A model generated the notes under the pieces. The model did not search any database and was not told the origin of the DNA. It worked only from the letters and a program-made list of their open reading frames with translations. Of a DNA stretch of 64,000 nucleotides, positions 56,851 through 64,000 are shown in pieces. The DNA lies in contig CAJFFX010000002.1 in the NCBI GenBank assembly GCA_904374485.1, positions 32,364 to 96,363 of the forward strand. Direction: 5' to 3'. The stretch is from Candidatus Pseudoscillospira falkowii. Lineage in GTDB: Bacteria; Bacillota; Clostridia; Oscillospirales; Oscillospiraceae. Both the position numbers and the translations under genes were made by a program. Positions within the stretch are counted from its first letter, which is position 1. Each line of letters starts with the position of its first letter.

Positions 56851-57332
56851 CTGACGATCTCCCTTTCAATCAAATCTGCCACTGCCTCGACCTCCGAAAA
56901 GCCGAAGCAGGGCGCCGCCGTTTCCAGCGGCGTGTCCGTCACGATGGCGGCGCATTCCTCCATCGGGCAGGGAAAAGGCTTGCCCACCGCCGCACGGTAG
57001 AGCGCGATTTTTTTCCAGGGGCCGTGCTTATACCCCTCCGTCAGGATCAAGTCCACGCCCTCCACCCGCGCCAGCAGCGCCTCGGCGGAAACGGGCCGGT
57101 TTTCAAACACGGCGGCGTGCTTCCCGTTCGTCACGATGGTCACGTCCGCACCGGCGCGGGTCATGCGCCAGCTGTCCTTTCCCTCCCGGTCGGCCTGGAA
57201 TTCGTGGGCATCGTGCTTCATGACGCACAATCGCAGTCCCCGCGCTTTCAGCGCCGGGATCAGCTTTTCCAAAAACGTGGTCTTCCCCGTGCCGGACCAG
57301 GCGACGAAGGATACGATCGGGATATCCTGCAC
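56847..57332 (-). CDS. mobB: Molybdopterin-guanine dinucleotide biosynthesis protein B
   Basis: SFVAWSGTGKTTFLEKLIPALKARGLRLCVMKHDAHEF; DLILTEGYKHGPWKKIALYR; GTG start inferred. Confidence 0.93.
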   Translation of the reverse strand: MQDIPIVSFVAWSGTGKTTFLEKLIPALKARGLRLCVMKHDAHEFQADREGKDSWRMTRAGADVTIVTNGKHAAVFENRPVSAEALLARVEGVDLILTEGYKHGPWKKIALYRAAVGKPFPCPMEECAAIVTDTPLETAAPCFGFSEVEAVADLIEREIVR

Positions 57333-57385
57333 AGCCTTTCCCCCCTTTCCCTGTCCCACCCGCCGGGGCGGAAACTTCCGCTTTC

Positions 57386-57425
57386 ATTATAACAGAAAGC
57401 AAAGACTTTGTAAGCCTTTGCTTTC
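57386..57425 (-). promoter_or_regulatory. Promoter region of moco operon overlapping a 10-bp inverted repeat
   Basis: -10 TATAAT on minus strand; GAAAGCAAAG-N11-CTTTGCTTTC. Confidence 0.5.
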
Positions 57426-57488
57426 CGCCGCGTCATTTAATATTCTTTGCATACGATTCGGATTTCTTTATAGGACTTATCGCCGCGC

Positions 57489-58226
57489 TCACGGAAACAG
57501 GTGCCCCAGAAAATAATTCATCTGTTTATACCACCAGGGCCAGTCGTGACAGACGTCCGTGCCCCAGTAATCCACCCAGGCGGGGATGTCCTTTTCCCGC
57601 AGCACCGCCTCCAGGCGGCGGGTGCTGGCGAGAAGTTCCTCCTCCCAGGCGCCCTGGCCCACGCAGAAAATCATGCGGCTGCGGCGATAAAGATCCATGT
57701 AGGGGTGATCCGCCGGCAGGTTGGCCAGACAGTTCACCGGGGAGTTGAGGTAGACCAGCTCGTCGCTGTAATCGCCGAAGAAATAATCCGCCTGATACAT
57801 GCCGCTCAGGGCCACCACGGTGTCGATCACGTCCGGGCGGCGGAAAAAGAAATTGGCCGCGTGGAAAGCGCCCATGGAGCAGCCCGTCGTCATCAGCTTT
57901 TCCCGGCTTCCGGTGATCTGATAGACCCGCGGCGTCAGTTCCTCCATGACGTAATGATACCACGCCTCGTGGTGCTCGATGCGCGCCCGGGGATCGCCCT
58001 GGGCCGTCCAGGTCTCGCCGTCGATGCCGTCGGCGCAGAACAGCTGCAGCTTTCCGCCGTCGAGAAAGGACGCGATGGCCTCCGGCATGTGAAAGTCCTC
58101 ATAATCGTAAAACCGGCCGTTCATGCACGGGAACACGATGCAGGGCTTGCCGCCCCAGCCGTAGCGCTTGAATTCCATGTCGCGCCCCAGGCAGGCGCTG
58201 TATTCCTTATAATATTCCGTTTGCAC
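57489..58226 (-). CDS. Esterase family (alpha/beta hydrolase, esterase D-like) protein
   Basis: TTGCSMGAFHAANFFFRRPDVIDTVVALSG nucleophile elbow; C-terminal WGTDVCHDWPWWYKQMNYFL. Confidence 0.85.
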   Translation of the reverse strand: MQTEYYKEYSACLGRDMEFKRYGWGGKPCIVFPCMNGRFYDYEDFHMPEAIASFLDGGKLQLFCADGIDGETWTAQGDPRARIEHHEAWYHYVMEELTPRVYQITGSREKLMTTGCSMGAFHAANFFFRRPDVIDTVVALSGMYQADYFFGDYSDELVYLNSPVNCLANLPADHPYMDLYRRSRMIFCVGQGAWEEELLASTRRLEAVLREKDIPAWVDYWGTDVCHDWPWWYKQMNYFLGHLFP

Positions 58227-58372
58227 GCCAGAACCTCCTTGTCGTTCAGTCTCCTGTTAGTCAGTGTACCACAAACGGCGGCGCCGTGCATAAAAATTTC
58301 CGCCGTGCCCTTTTCAAACCGCAAAAAGCAGAGTACAATACTGCTGAGAACGCAAAAAGGATGTGGATCCGG

Positions 58373-59611
58373 ATGAATTTTGTCTATATCTCCCCCAATT
58401 TCCCCGCCGTGATGCAGAATTTCTGTGCGGCGCTGCACGGAAACGGCGTCAACGTTCTGGGCATCGGCGACGCGCCCTACGATGCCCTGAGCGACATGCT
58501 CAAGGCCGCCCTGACGGAATACTACCGTGTGGACAGCCTGGAGCGGTACGACGACGTGCTCCGGGCCGTGGGATACTTCACGTTCAAGTACGGGAAGATC
58601 GACTGGCTGGAATCCAACAACGAGTACTGGCTGGCCCAGGACGCCCGCCTGCGCACGGATTTCAATATCACCACCGGCCTGAAAACGCCGGAACTGGATC
58701 CCTATAAATACAAATCCTGCATGAAGGCCGTTTTCCAAAAGGCCGGCATCCCTGCCGCCCGCTGGCAGCTGACTGCCGCGCTGGAGGACGCCCTGCGCTT
58801 TGCCGCCGAGGTGGGATACCCCATCATCATCAAGCCCGACAACGGCGTCGGCGCCTCCGACACCCGGAAGATCGCGGACGAAAACGCCCTGCGCGCCTTT
58901 TTCGCCGCGCCGGGTCCGGCGCGCTACATCATGGAGGAATACGTCCCCGGCGAAGTCACCACCTACGACGGCCTGTGCAACAGCCGCGGCGAAGTGCTGT
59001 TTGCCGCCAGCCACATCACCCCCTCCTCCATTATGGACATGGTCAACAATGCCGACGATTGTTTCTATTATGTAAACCAGCCGGCAGCCAAGGACGTCTG
59101 CCGGGCCGGGCAGGCGGTGCTGGCCGCCCTGGGGGCCAAAAGCCGCTGCTTCCATCTGGAATTTTTCCGTCTCACTGAAGATAAACCGGGCCTGGGCAAA
59201 AGGGGCAGCCTGGCCGCTCTGGAGATCAATATGCGCCCCGCCGGCGGCTTCACGCCGGACATGCTCAATTACGCCTATTCCGCCAGCCTCTATCAGATGT
59301 ATGCCGACATGGTGGTCTACGACGGTCTGCGCCACACCTACGACGGCCCCCGTACTTTCTGCGCCTACTTCGGGCGACGGGACGGCAAGCGGTATCAGCA
59401 CACCCACAGCGAGATCATCGCCCAATACGGGCCGCAGCTGCGCATGGCCGGCCGGATGCCCGACGCCCTGTCCGACGCCATGGGAAACCAGGTCTACATC
59501 GCCTGCTTCCCCACCAAGCGGGAGCTGAACGCCTGCGCGGACTTCATCCTCTCGCCGCCCAAGGCCGCCGGCCGAAAAAAGGCGCGCAAAAGCGCCGCCC
59601 ATTCCGAATAA
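58373..59611 (+). CDS. ATP-grasp domain ligase (carbamoyl-phosphate-synthase-like)
   Basis: YPIIIKPDNGVGASDTRKI, YIMEEYVPGEVTTYDGLCNSRG, ALEINMRPAGGFTPDMLNYA. Confidence 0.88.
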   Translation: MNFVYISPNFPAVMQNFCAALHGNGVNVLGIGDAPYDALSDMLKAALTEYYRVDSLERYDDVLRAVGYFTFKYGKIDWLESNNEYWLAQDARLRTDFNITTGLKTPELDPYKYKSCMKAVFQKAGIPAARWQLTAALEDALRFAAEVGYPIIIKPDNGVGASDTRKIADENALRAFFAAPGPARYIMEEYVPGEVTTYDGLCNSRGEVLFAASHITPSSIMDMVNNADDCFYYVNQPAAKDVCRAGQAVLAALGAKSRCFHLEFFRLTEDKPGLGKRGSLAALEINMRPAGGFTPDMLNYAYSASLYQMYADMVVYDGLRHTYDGPRTFCAYFGRRDGKRYQHTHSEIIAQYGPQLRMAGRMPDALSDAMGNQVYIACFPTKRELNACADFILSPPKAAGRKKARKSAAHSE

Positions 59612-59616
59612 AACAA

Positions 59617-59652
59617 AACCGCAGTGCAGGACCACTCTGCACTGCGGTTTTT
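59617..59652. terminator. Terminator between ATP-grasp gene and DUF134 gene
   Basis: AACCGCAGTGCAG/CTGCACTGCGGTT TTT. Confidence 0.85.
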
Positions 59653-59659
59653 GGATGTT

Positions 59660-60028
59660 TTACGCCTCTTCCTTCTCTTCCCTGCCGCAGGGCGCGCCGC
59701 AGCGGTGGGGACAGCGGGCGCGCCGGCAGTCCTTCCGGCCGGCGCAGACTTCCACATCGCCGCCGCCGATACGCAGCGCTTTGCCGTTGACGATGCAGTC
59801 GGCCACCTTTTTCCGGGCAGCGTTGTAGATGGCCTGCACCGTGGTGCGGGCCACGCCCATTTCCAGGGCGGCCTGCTCCTGCTGCAGACCCTCCAAGTCG
59901 ATCAGGCGCAGGGTCTCAAATTCGTCCAGCGTCAGAAGGACCTCCTCCCCCGCCGCGCCGCCGGGCGGGGCAAAGGACGCGCAGGGCGGAATGCCGCACA
60001 CGCGGCGGCATTTTTTCGGCCGGGGCAT
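59660..60028 (-). CDS. DUF134 domain (HTH) protein
   Basis: MPRPKKCRRVCGIPPCASFAP...LTLDEFETLRLIDLEGLQQEQAALEMGVARTTVQAIYNAARKKVADCIVNGKALRIGGG. Confidence 0.92.
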   Translation of the reverse strand: MPRPKKCRRVCGIPPCASFAPPGGAAGEEVLLTLDEFETLRLIDLEGLQQEQAALEMGVARTTVQAIYNAARKKVADCIVNGKALRIGGGDVEVCAGRKDCRRARCPHRCGAPCGREEKEEA

Positions 60029-60029
60029 C

Positions 60030-60431
60030 TCAGGAATGGCAGCTTTCGCCGCAGCTGTGGCCGCCGTGGCCGCAGCTGTGGCCGGCGCCGTGATGGTCAT
60101 GGTGGTCGCACTGGGCCTGGGTCACATACTGAAGGGTATGGTTGAGATATGCCTGCACCGCCGTGTCCGCCGCCCCCTGAACGCCGGCGCACAGGTGGAT
60201 GCCCGCGCCCTCCAGGGCCATCTGCGCGCCGCCGCCGATGCCGCCGCAGATCAGCGTGTCCACGCCCCGCAGCTGCAGAAAGCCCGCCAGGGCGCCGTGG
60301 CCGCTGCCGTTGGTATCCACGACCTCGCTGGCCGTGATTTTGCCGTCCTCCACGGTGTAGACCTTGAACTGCTCCGTGTGGCCGAAATGCTGGAACACCA
60401 TACCATTTTCATAAGTAACTGCGATTTTCAT
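60030..60431 (-). CDS. NifB/NifX-type dinitrogenase iron-molybdenum cofactor-like protein with His/Cys-rich tail
   Basis: MKIAVTYENGMVFQHFGHTEQFKVYTVEDGKI; GGIGGGAQMALEGAGIHLCAGVQGAADTAVQAYL. Confidence 0.92.
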   Translation of the reverse strand: MKIAVTYENGMVFQHFGHTEQFKVYTVEDGKITASEVVDTNGSGHGALAGFLQLRGVDTLICGGIGGGAQMALEGAGIHLCAGVQGAADTAVQAYLNHTLQYVTQAQCDHHDHHGAGHSCGHGGHSCGESCHS

Positions 60432-60453
60432 GAAAAGACCTCCGCTTTATTTC

Positions 60454-60508
60454 TGGCATATGCCATTTATTTCCGTCTGTATTATAACCCTTTTCTGACA
60501 TATGTCAA
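60454..60508 (-). promoter_or_regulatory. Promoter with two CATATG-core palindromes upstream of NifX-like/DUF134 operon
   Basis: Minus strand TTGACA-16-TATAAT; TGACATATGTCA (60496-60507) and TGGCATATGCCA (60454-60465). Confidence 0.75.
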
Positions 60509-60511
60509 GAA

Positions 60512-60546
60512 TAAAAATACCGGGGACTGCTTCGTCCCCGGTATTC
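60512..60546 (-). terminator. Intrinsic terminator of PepSY lipoprotein gene
   Basis: ATACCGGGGAC-GAAGCA-GTCCCCGGTAT TTTT on minus strand. Confidence 0.8.
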
Positions 60547-60559
60547 TTCTGAAAAATCC

Positions 60560-61942
60560 TCAATCGTCGTAGTCCTGCTCGGCCTTCAGGATGCTGCCGG
60601 ACACAGCGTCGATCTCGTATTCATACTCCAGGTAGCCGGATCTGAATTCGACCTCATAGAGCATGCGGCCGTCGTCGCGGTCCAGCTCGCACTTCTCCAT
60701 GAACACCGCGGAGGCCGACGCGCCGGCGTGATTCAGAGCGATGGATTTGGCCTTTTCCACGCCGATATAGCTGGCGGAGGAGGTCTGGCTGCCGGTGCTG
60801 GTGCTGCCAGTATTGCCGCTGGTGCTGGTGCTGTCGGCATTGCTGCTGCCGGAGGTATTCTTGCCGCTCAGCAGATCGGCCTTATAGCGGTCCTCGGCGT
60901 CCATGCGGTCGCGGTCGGCCTCATAGACCGTGCCGGCGGAAGCGTCTATCTCGTAATCATACTCCATATCGCCCGCGTAGAAATCCACCTCGTACACGGC
61001 CCGGCCGTCATCCCAGTCCAGGCGGCACTTTTCCAGGATCACATTGGCGGCCTTCACGCCGGCGTGGCTGTAGGCGATCTCCTTGGCCCGGCTCTCGCCG
61101 ATATAGTTGCCGGAGGAGGAAGCGGCGTTTTGCTTACTGCCGGAATTCTGTGCTGCGGAGGAACCGGAGGCGCTCTGGGTCTGGCGGGTGTCGTAGTTCT
61201 CATGTTCGGCGGACAGGATTTTGCCGGTCTTGGCGTCCACGTCGTATTCGTACTTCACGCCGCTGGCTGTGAACTCCAGCTCATAGAGGGCATAACCGTC
61301 GTCAAAATCGAATTCCCGGTCATAGAAGGTCGCGTCGGAAGCCTTGACGCCCGCCTGGGTCAGGGCGATCTCCTTGGCCTTTTCCAGGGTGATATAAGGC
61401 GAGGGCGTCGAGGTCGTGGCGTATTTGGCGTCGTAGTCGTCGCTGCCGATGTCGACAACGCCGGAGGTCAGGGACATCTTATCCACCGTAGTCTGGGCAT
61501 CGGTGCGGATGGTGGTGAGGAAATCCACCGTGGGCTGGTCGGAGCCCGCCTCCAGCTGGATCACGATATTGCGCTCGCGGCCGTCGATGTCTTCCACGAA
61601 GTAGCCCGCGTCATAGATCCGCTCGATCAGAGCACTGACCACAGCGCCGCAGGGCTGGCCGGCGTAGCCTTCATAGGCCGTCACGATCTTCTGCCCTTCG
61701 TCGTTTTTGCCGGTCAGCTTCGTAACGAGACCGTTTTCGTCATAAGCGATGCGGATCTCGGGATTCACGCTCAGGGTCAGATAACCCGCGCTGGTATCTT
61801 CCTGCGCCGTCATGGACTGCATGGCGCTGTTCATCGCCGTATGTTCCGCGCTGTTCGGCTGCTGAGCACAGCCCGTCAGCAAGACAGCAGCAGCCGCCGC
61901 AGCCAGAATCGTCATTTTCCAAAAGTACTGTTTTGTTTTCAT
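60560..61942 (-). CDS. Lipoprotein with RsgI-ectodomain-like region and three PepSY repeats
   Basis: Lipobox LLTGC; three aligned YI..(E/S)KAK.IAL..AG...(Y/E)YD(V/I)DA..G.IL repeats. Confidence 0.88.
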   Translation of the reverse strand: MKTKQYFWKMTILAAAAAAVLLTGCAQQPNSAEHTAMNSAMQSMTAQEDTSAGYLTLSVNPEIRIAYDENGLVTKLTGKNDEGQKIVTAYEGYAGQPCGAVVSALIERIYDAGYFVEDIDGRERNIVIQLEAGSDQPTVDFLTTIRTDAQTTVDKMSLTSGVVDIGSDDYDAKYATTSTPSPYITLEKAKEIALTQAGVKASDATFYDREFDFDDGYALYELEFTASGVKYEYDVDAKTGKILSAEHENYDTRQTQSASGSSAAQNSGSKQNAASSSGNYIGESRAKEIAYSHAGVKAANVILEKCRLDWDDGRAVYEVDFYAGDMEYDYEIDASAGTVYEADRDRMDAEDRYKADLLSGKNTSGSSNADSTSTSGNTGSTSTGSQTSSASYIGVEKAKSIALNHAGASASAVFMEKCELDRDDGRMLYEVEFRSGYLEYEYEIDAVSGSILKAEQDYDD

Positions 61943-62114
61943 AGGTTGAGCTCCTTTCTTTTGTGGCCGGTGATCCGGCAGTTCTGTTTGGTGCTTTCAC
62001 TGATAGATTACGGCGCCGCAGATTCAAAACCGGGGCCGCCGGAAAATTTTTTCAAAAAATTTTTGCGCGCGGCGATCTGCATTCCCGCCGCGAAAAGAAC
62101 GCTTATTCAACGGC

Positions 62115-62145
62115 AAGCGGCCCGCCCCAAAAGGGCGGGCCGCTT
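62115..62145 (-). terminator. Intrinsic terminator of sigI-rsgI
   Basis: AAGCGGCCCGCCC-CAAAA-GGGCGGGCCGCTT. Confidence 0.75.
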
Positions 62146-62167
62146 TGCTGTTCACGCGATGTTCCGA

Positions 62168-63010
62168 TCAATCGTCATCGTCGTCATCGTTGTCATCGTT
62201 ATCTTTATCGTCATCATCGTCATCGTTGTCATCGTTATCTTTATCGTCATCATCGTCATCGTTGTCATCGTTGTCATCGTTGTCATCGTCATCGTCATCA
62301 CCATCGTCATCATCGTCGTCATCATCATAGGCCGGAGAGGGGGGATCCTCAGACTGAGTGGCCTGGGGCGGTACGGTGATGACTTCCGGCGGGACCGTTT
62401 CTTCGGCGGGATCGTCGCCGGCCGGCGCGTTCTGATCGATCACGATCACTTCGATTTCGGAGTAGCCTTCCAGATAATCGTTCACACTGGCTTCGTACTC
62501 TGCGCGGTAGCGCTGCAGCTGCTTTTCATCGGGCACGTTGAGTTCGATGGTCACCCGACCGCCCGAAGTGAGATATCCCTGCTGGATGGCGCGCTCGATC
62601 AGTTCGTCGGCCACTTCGATCCGGCTGCGGCCGGCGGGGTCATACCCCTCCAGCAGCGCCTCGCCGTCTTTGTTCATGGCCCGCAGGGAAAGCACGCCGC
62701 CCTGGCGGTTCAGTTCCATGCAGACCGCCGGATTGATGGTCAGATACACCTCGGCATAGGCCCGCATGAAATTATAGTAATAGCCTGTGACCACCAGGAC
62801 CATGCAGGCCGCCAGCGCCGCCAGGCTGAGTTTCCAGTGGACAGGGCGCTTTTTTCTTTGCCGCTGCACCCCGGAGGGCCGCTCCATCAGGATGGGATCG
62901 TCGATCCGTTGGCCTACTTCATAGGAGAAATTGGCCGCCTTCACAAAGCGCCCTTCTTCATCCAGCAGCACCACATAGCCGGGGTGGCACTCCATCACAA
63001 GATATTTCAT
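62168..63010 (-). CDS. rsgI: Anti-sigma-I factor RsgI family protein with poly-Asp C-terminal tail
   Basis: N-terminal RsgI cytosolic motif (VLLDEEGRFVKAANFSYEVGQRI), TM, AEVYLTINPAVCMELNRQGGVLSL; adjacent to sigI. Confidence 0.88.
   Translation of the reverse strand: MKYLVMECHPGYVVLLDEEGRFVKAANFSYEVGQRIDDPILMERPSGVQRQRKKRPVHWKLSLAALAACMVLVVTGYYYNFMRAYAEVYLTINPAVCMELNRQGGVLSLRAMNKDGEALLEGYDPAGRSRIEVADELIERAIQQGYLTSGGRVTIELNVPDEKQLQRYRAEYEASVNDYLEGYSEIEVIVIDQNAPAGDDPAEETVPPEVITVPPQATQSEDPPSPAYDDDDDDDDGDDDDDDNDDNDDNDDDDDDKDNDDNDDDDDDKDNDDNDDDDDD
62170..62328. repeat. Low-complexity tandem repeat (36-bp unit near 62198-62269) encoding D/N/K-rich tail
   Basis: GTTATCTTTATCGTCATCATCGTCATCGTTGTCATC repeated with period 36 plus TCATCG triplet-like repeats. 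Confidence 0.85.
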
Positions 63011-63744
63011 CGGCCGTTCCCTCCTTTCATGACCTGCATCAGGTGGCCGCGCAGGATCTCAAACCCATTCGTCTGGATCAGCAGCAGCGCCACCAGATAT
63101 TTTCTGTGGCGCTCCAGCGTTTTCCGCTCCACGCCGCTCCCTTCGGCCAGTTTGGCCATGGGCAGTTTTTTCGTTTTCAGAAATTCCTCCAGCAGCGCCG
63201 GATCCTCTTTGGCGTACTGCATCGCCCGGCGACAGGCCGTCAGGGTCCGCTCCTGCCGGGGGCAGTTGTCCGCCACGTCGGCCAGGCTCACCTGGAAATC
63301 CTCCATCTGCTCCGTCAGTTCCTCGATCTCCGCTCGGGTCGCCTGGCGCAGGACCAGTTCTTCGGCGTGATCCCGCTCGTCGGCCACCAGGTCACCCCGG
63401 GGCACGCCGTCCTCGCCCTCGGGCACATCCAGGGACAGCACATGGCTGTGCCGGGCTTCCTTGCGGCGATAGTCGATGAGCCTGCTGCGGATCAGCATGG
63501 ACGCATAGGCCAGAAAAGCGCCGCGGCCGCTGCTGTAGCCCAGGATCGCCTCGTGGAACGCGATCAGCGCGATGCTCAGCTCGTCGTCCTGCCCGTCGGC
63601 GACGGGGCGCTGCAGAAATTTTGCCGTTTCCGCCCGGATGAAGGGCAGATAATCCTCGATCAGCAGGTCCGCCGCCCGGTTATCGGTCTTCGCGGCATCG
63701 ACACGGGCGGCAAGATCATGCTCGTTCTCGTGCTCTTTTCCCAT
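63007..63744 (-). CDS. sigI: RNA polymerase sigma factor SigI
   Basis: SigI-like DDELSIALIAFHEAILGYSSGRGAFLAYASMLIRSRLIDYRRKEARH; 4-nt overlap with rsgI. Confidence 0.92.
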   Translation of the reverse strand: MGKEHENEHDLAARVDAAKTDNRAADLLIEDYLPFIRAETAKFLQRPVADGQDDELSIALIAFHEAILGYSSGRGAFLAYASMLIRSRLIDYRRKEARHSHVLSLDVPEGEDGVPRGDLVADERDHAEELVLRQATRAEIEELTEQMEDFQVSLADVADNCPRQERTLTACRRAMQYAKEDPALLEEFLKTKKLPMAKLAEGSGVERKTLERHRKYLVALLLIQTNGFEILRGHLMQVMKGGNGR

Positions 63745-63874
63745 TGATACATCTCTCCTTATCACAGAATACGCATCTCTGTCCCAAAAACCGGGGTCGC
63801 ATCCCGTCCGTTTTATTGTAGCAGCATCTTTTCCCGCTGGCAATGCGTGTTTTTCCTGTCCCGCAAGAGAAAAC

Positions 63875-63914
63875 GGGGCCGGCCGCCGCGGCAGATGCCG
63901 CAGCGGCCGGCCCC
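63875..63914. terminator. Terminator-like GC hairpin, probably for a minus-strand gene beyond the right edge
   Basis: GGGGCCGGCCGCCGCGGCA-GA-TGCCGCAGCGGCCGGCCCC. Confidence 0.6.
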
Positions 63915-64000
63915 TTAAAAAAGGAAAGAGAAAAAACAGAACGCACGCTTTTCTATTTCCAGCCGTCAGCCGGTCTGATAGGCCGCGCGGCCGGTGCGGT

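Noticed and set aside
62145-62330. 61-aa serine/leucine repeat ORF (SSSSSLSSLSL)
   Set aside because: Alternative frame of the low-complexity repeat, no RBS or independent support.
62168-62330. Possible CRISPR-like array because of regular repeats
   Set aside because: Repeats are contiguous triplet-derived coding repeats without unique spacers; no cas genes in the window.
60728-63370. 880-aa plus-strand ORF with VIVVIVIFIVII repeats
   Set aside because: Antisense of the PepSY lipoprotein, RsgI and SigI genes; the hydrophobic repeat is just the reverse complement of the poly-Asp codons.
63965-64000. C-terminal fragment of a minus-strand CDS (RTGRAAYQTG-stop) at the right edge
   Set aside because: Only ~11 codons visible; consistent with the terminator at 63875-63914 but too short to call.

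Overview
This is a gene-dense, GC-rich chromosomal window that looks like a spore-forming Clostridia/Oscillospiraceae-type Firmicute. No rRNA, CRISPR array, prophage or IS element was recognised. Core content includes lgt (cut by the left edge), an M16 peptidase pair, ylxM-ffh-rpsP-khpA and rimM-trmD (separated by an accessory block at 5.8-11.4 kb), a YabE-like G5/3D protein, rsmA, tRNA-Gln(CTG), spoIIGA-sigE, hisC, rarA, nth, citrate synthase, wecB-tagO, trpS, gltX-spoIIM, glpK, a molybdenum-cofactor operon and sigI-rsgI. The most interesting region is 37.9-49.4 kb, a nitrogen-assimilation locus. It holds an ANTAR regulator with a degenerate receiver domain, a GlnA-like protein that has lost most glutamine synthetase catalytic motifs, a split archaeal-type glutamate synthase, GSIII, and an AmtB fused to a C-terminal PII domain. 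Leader terminators and competing hairpins in this locus suggest antitermination control. Other candidates for follow-up are: an AraC / 26-aa microprotein / DUF6110-like / HMA_2 P-type ATPase operon with a palindrome on its -10; a DUF134/NifX-like operon with two perfect 12-bp palindromes 42 bp apart; an SLH-M28 protein with a second HExxH module; a three-gene cluster of unknown small proteins; a thioredoxin reductase-like protein without recognisable NADPH motifs; an ATP-grasp/esterase divergent pair; an RsgI-like PepSY lipoprotein; and a MATE gene split by a one-base homopolymer frameshift. All family names come from reading motifs by eye; no database search was run.
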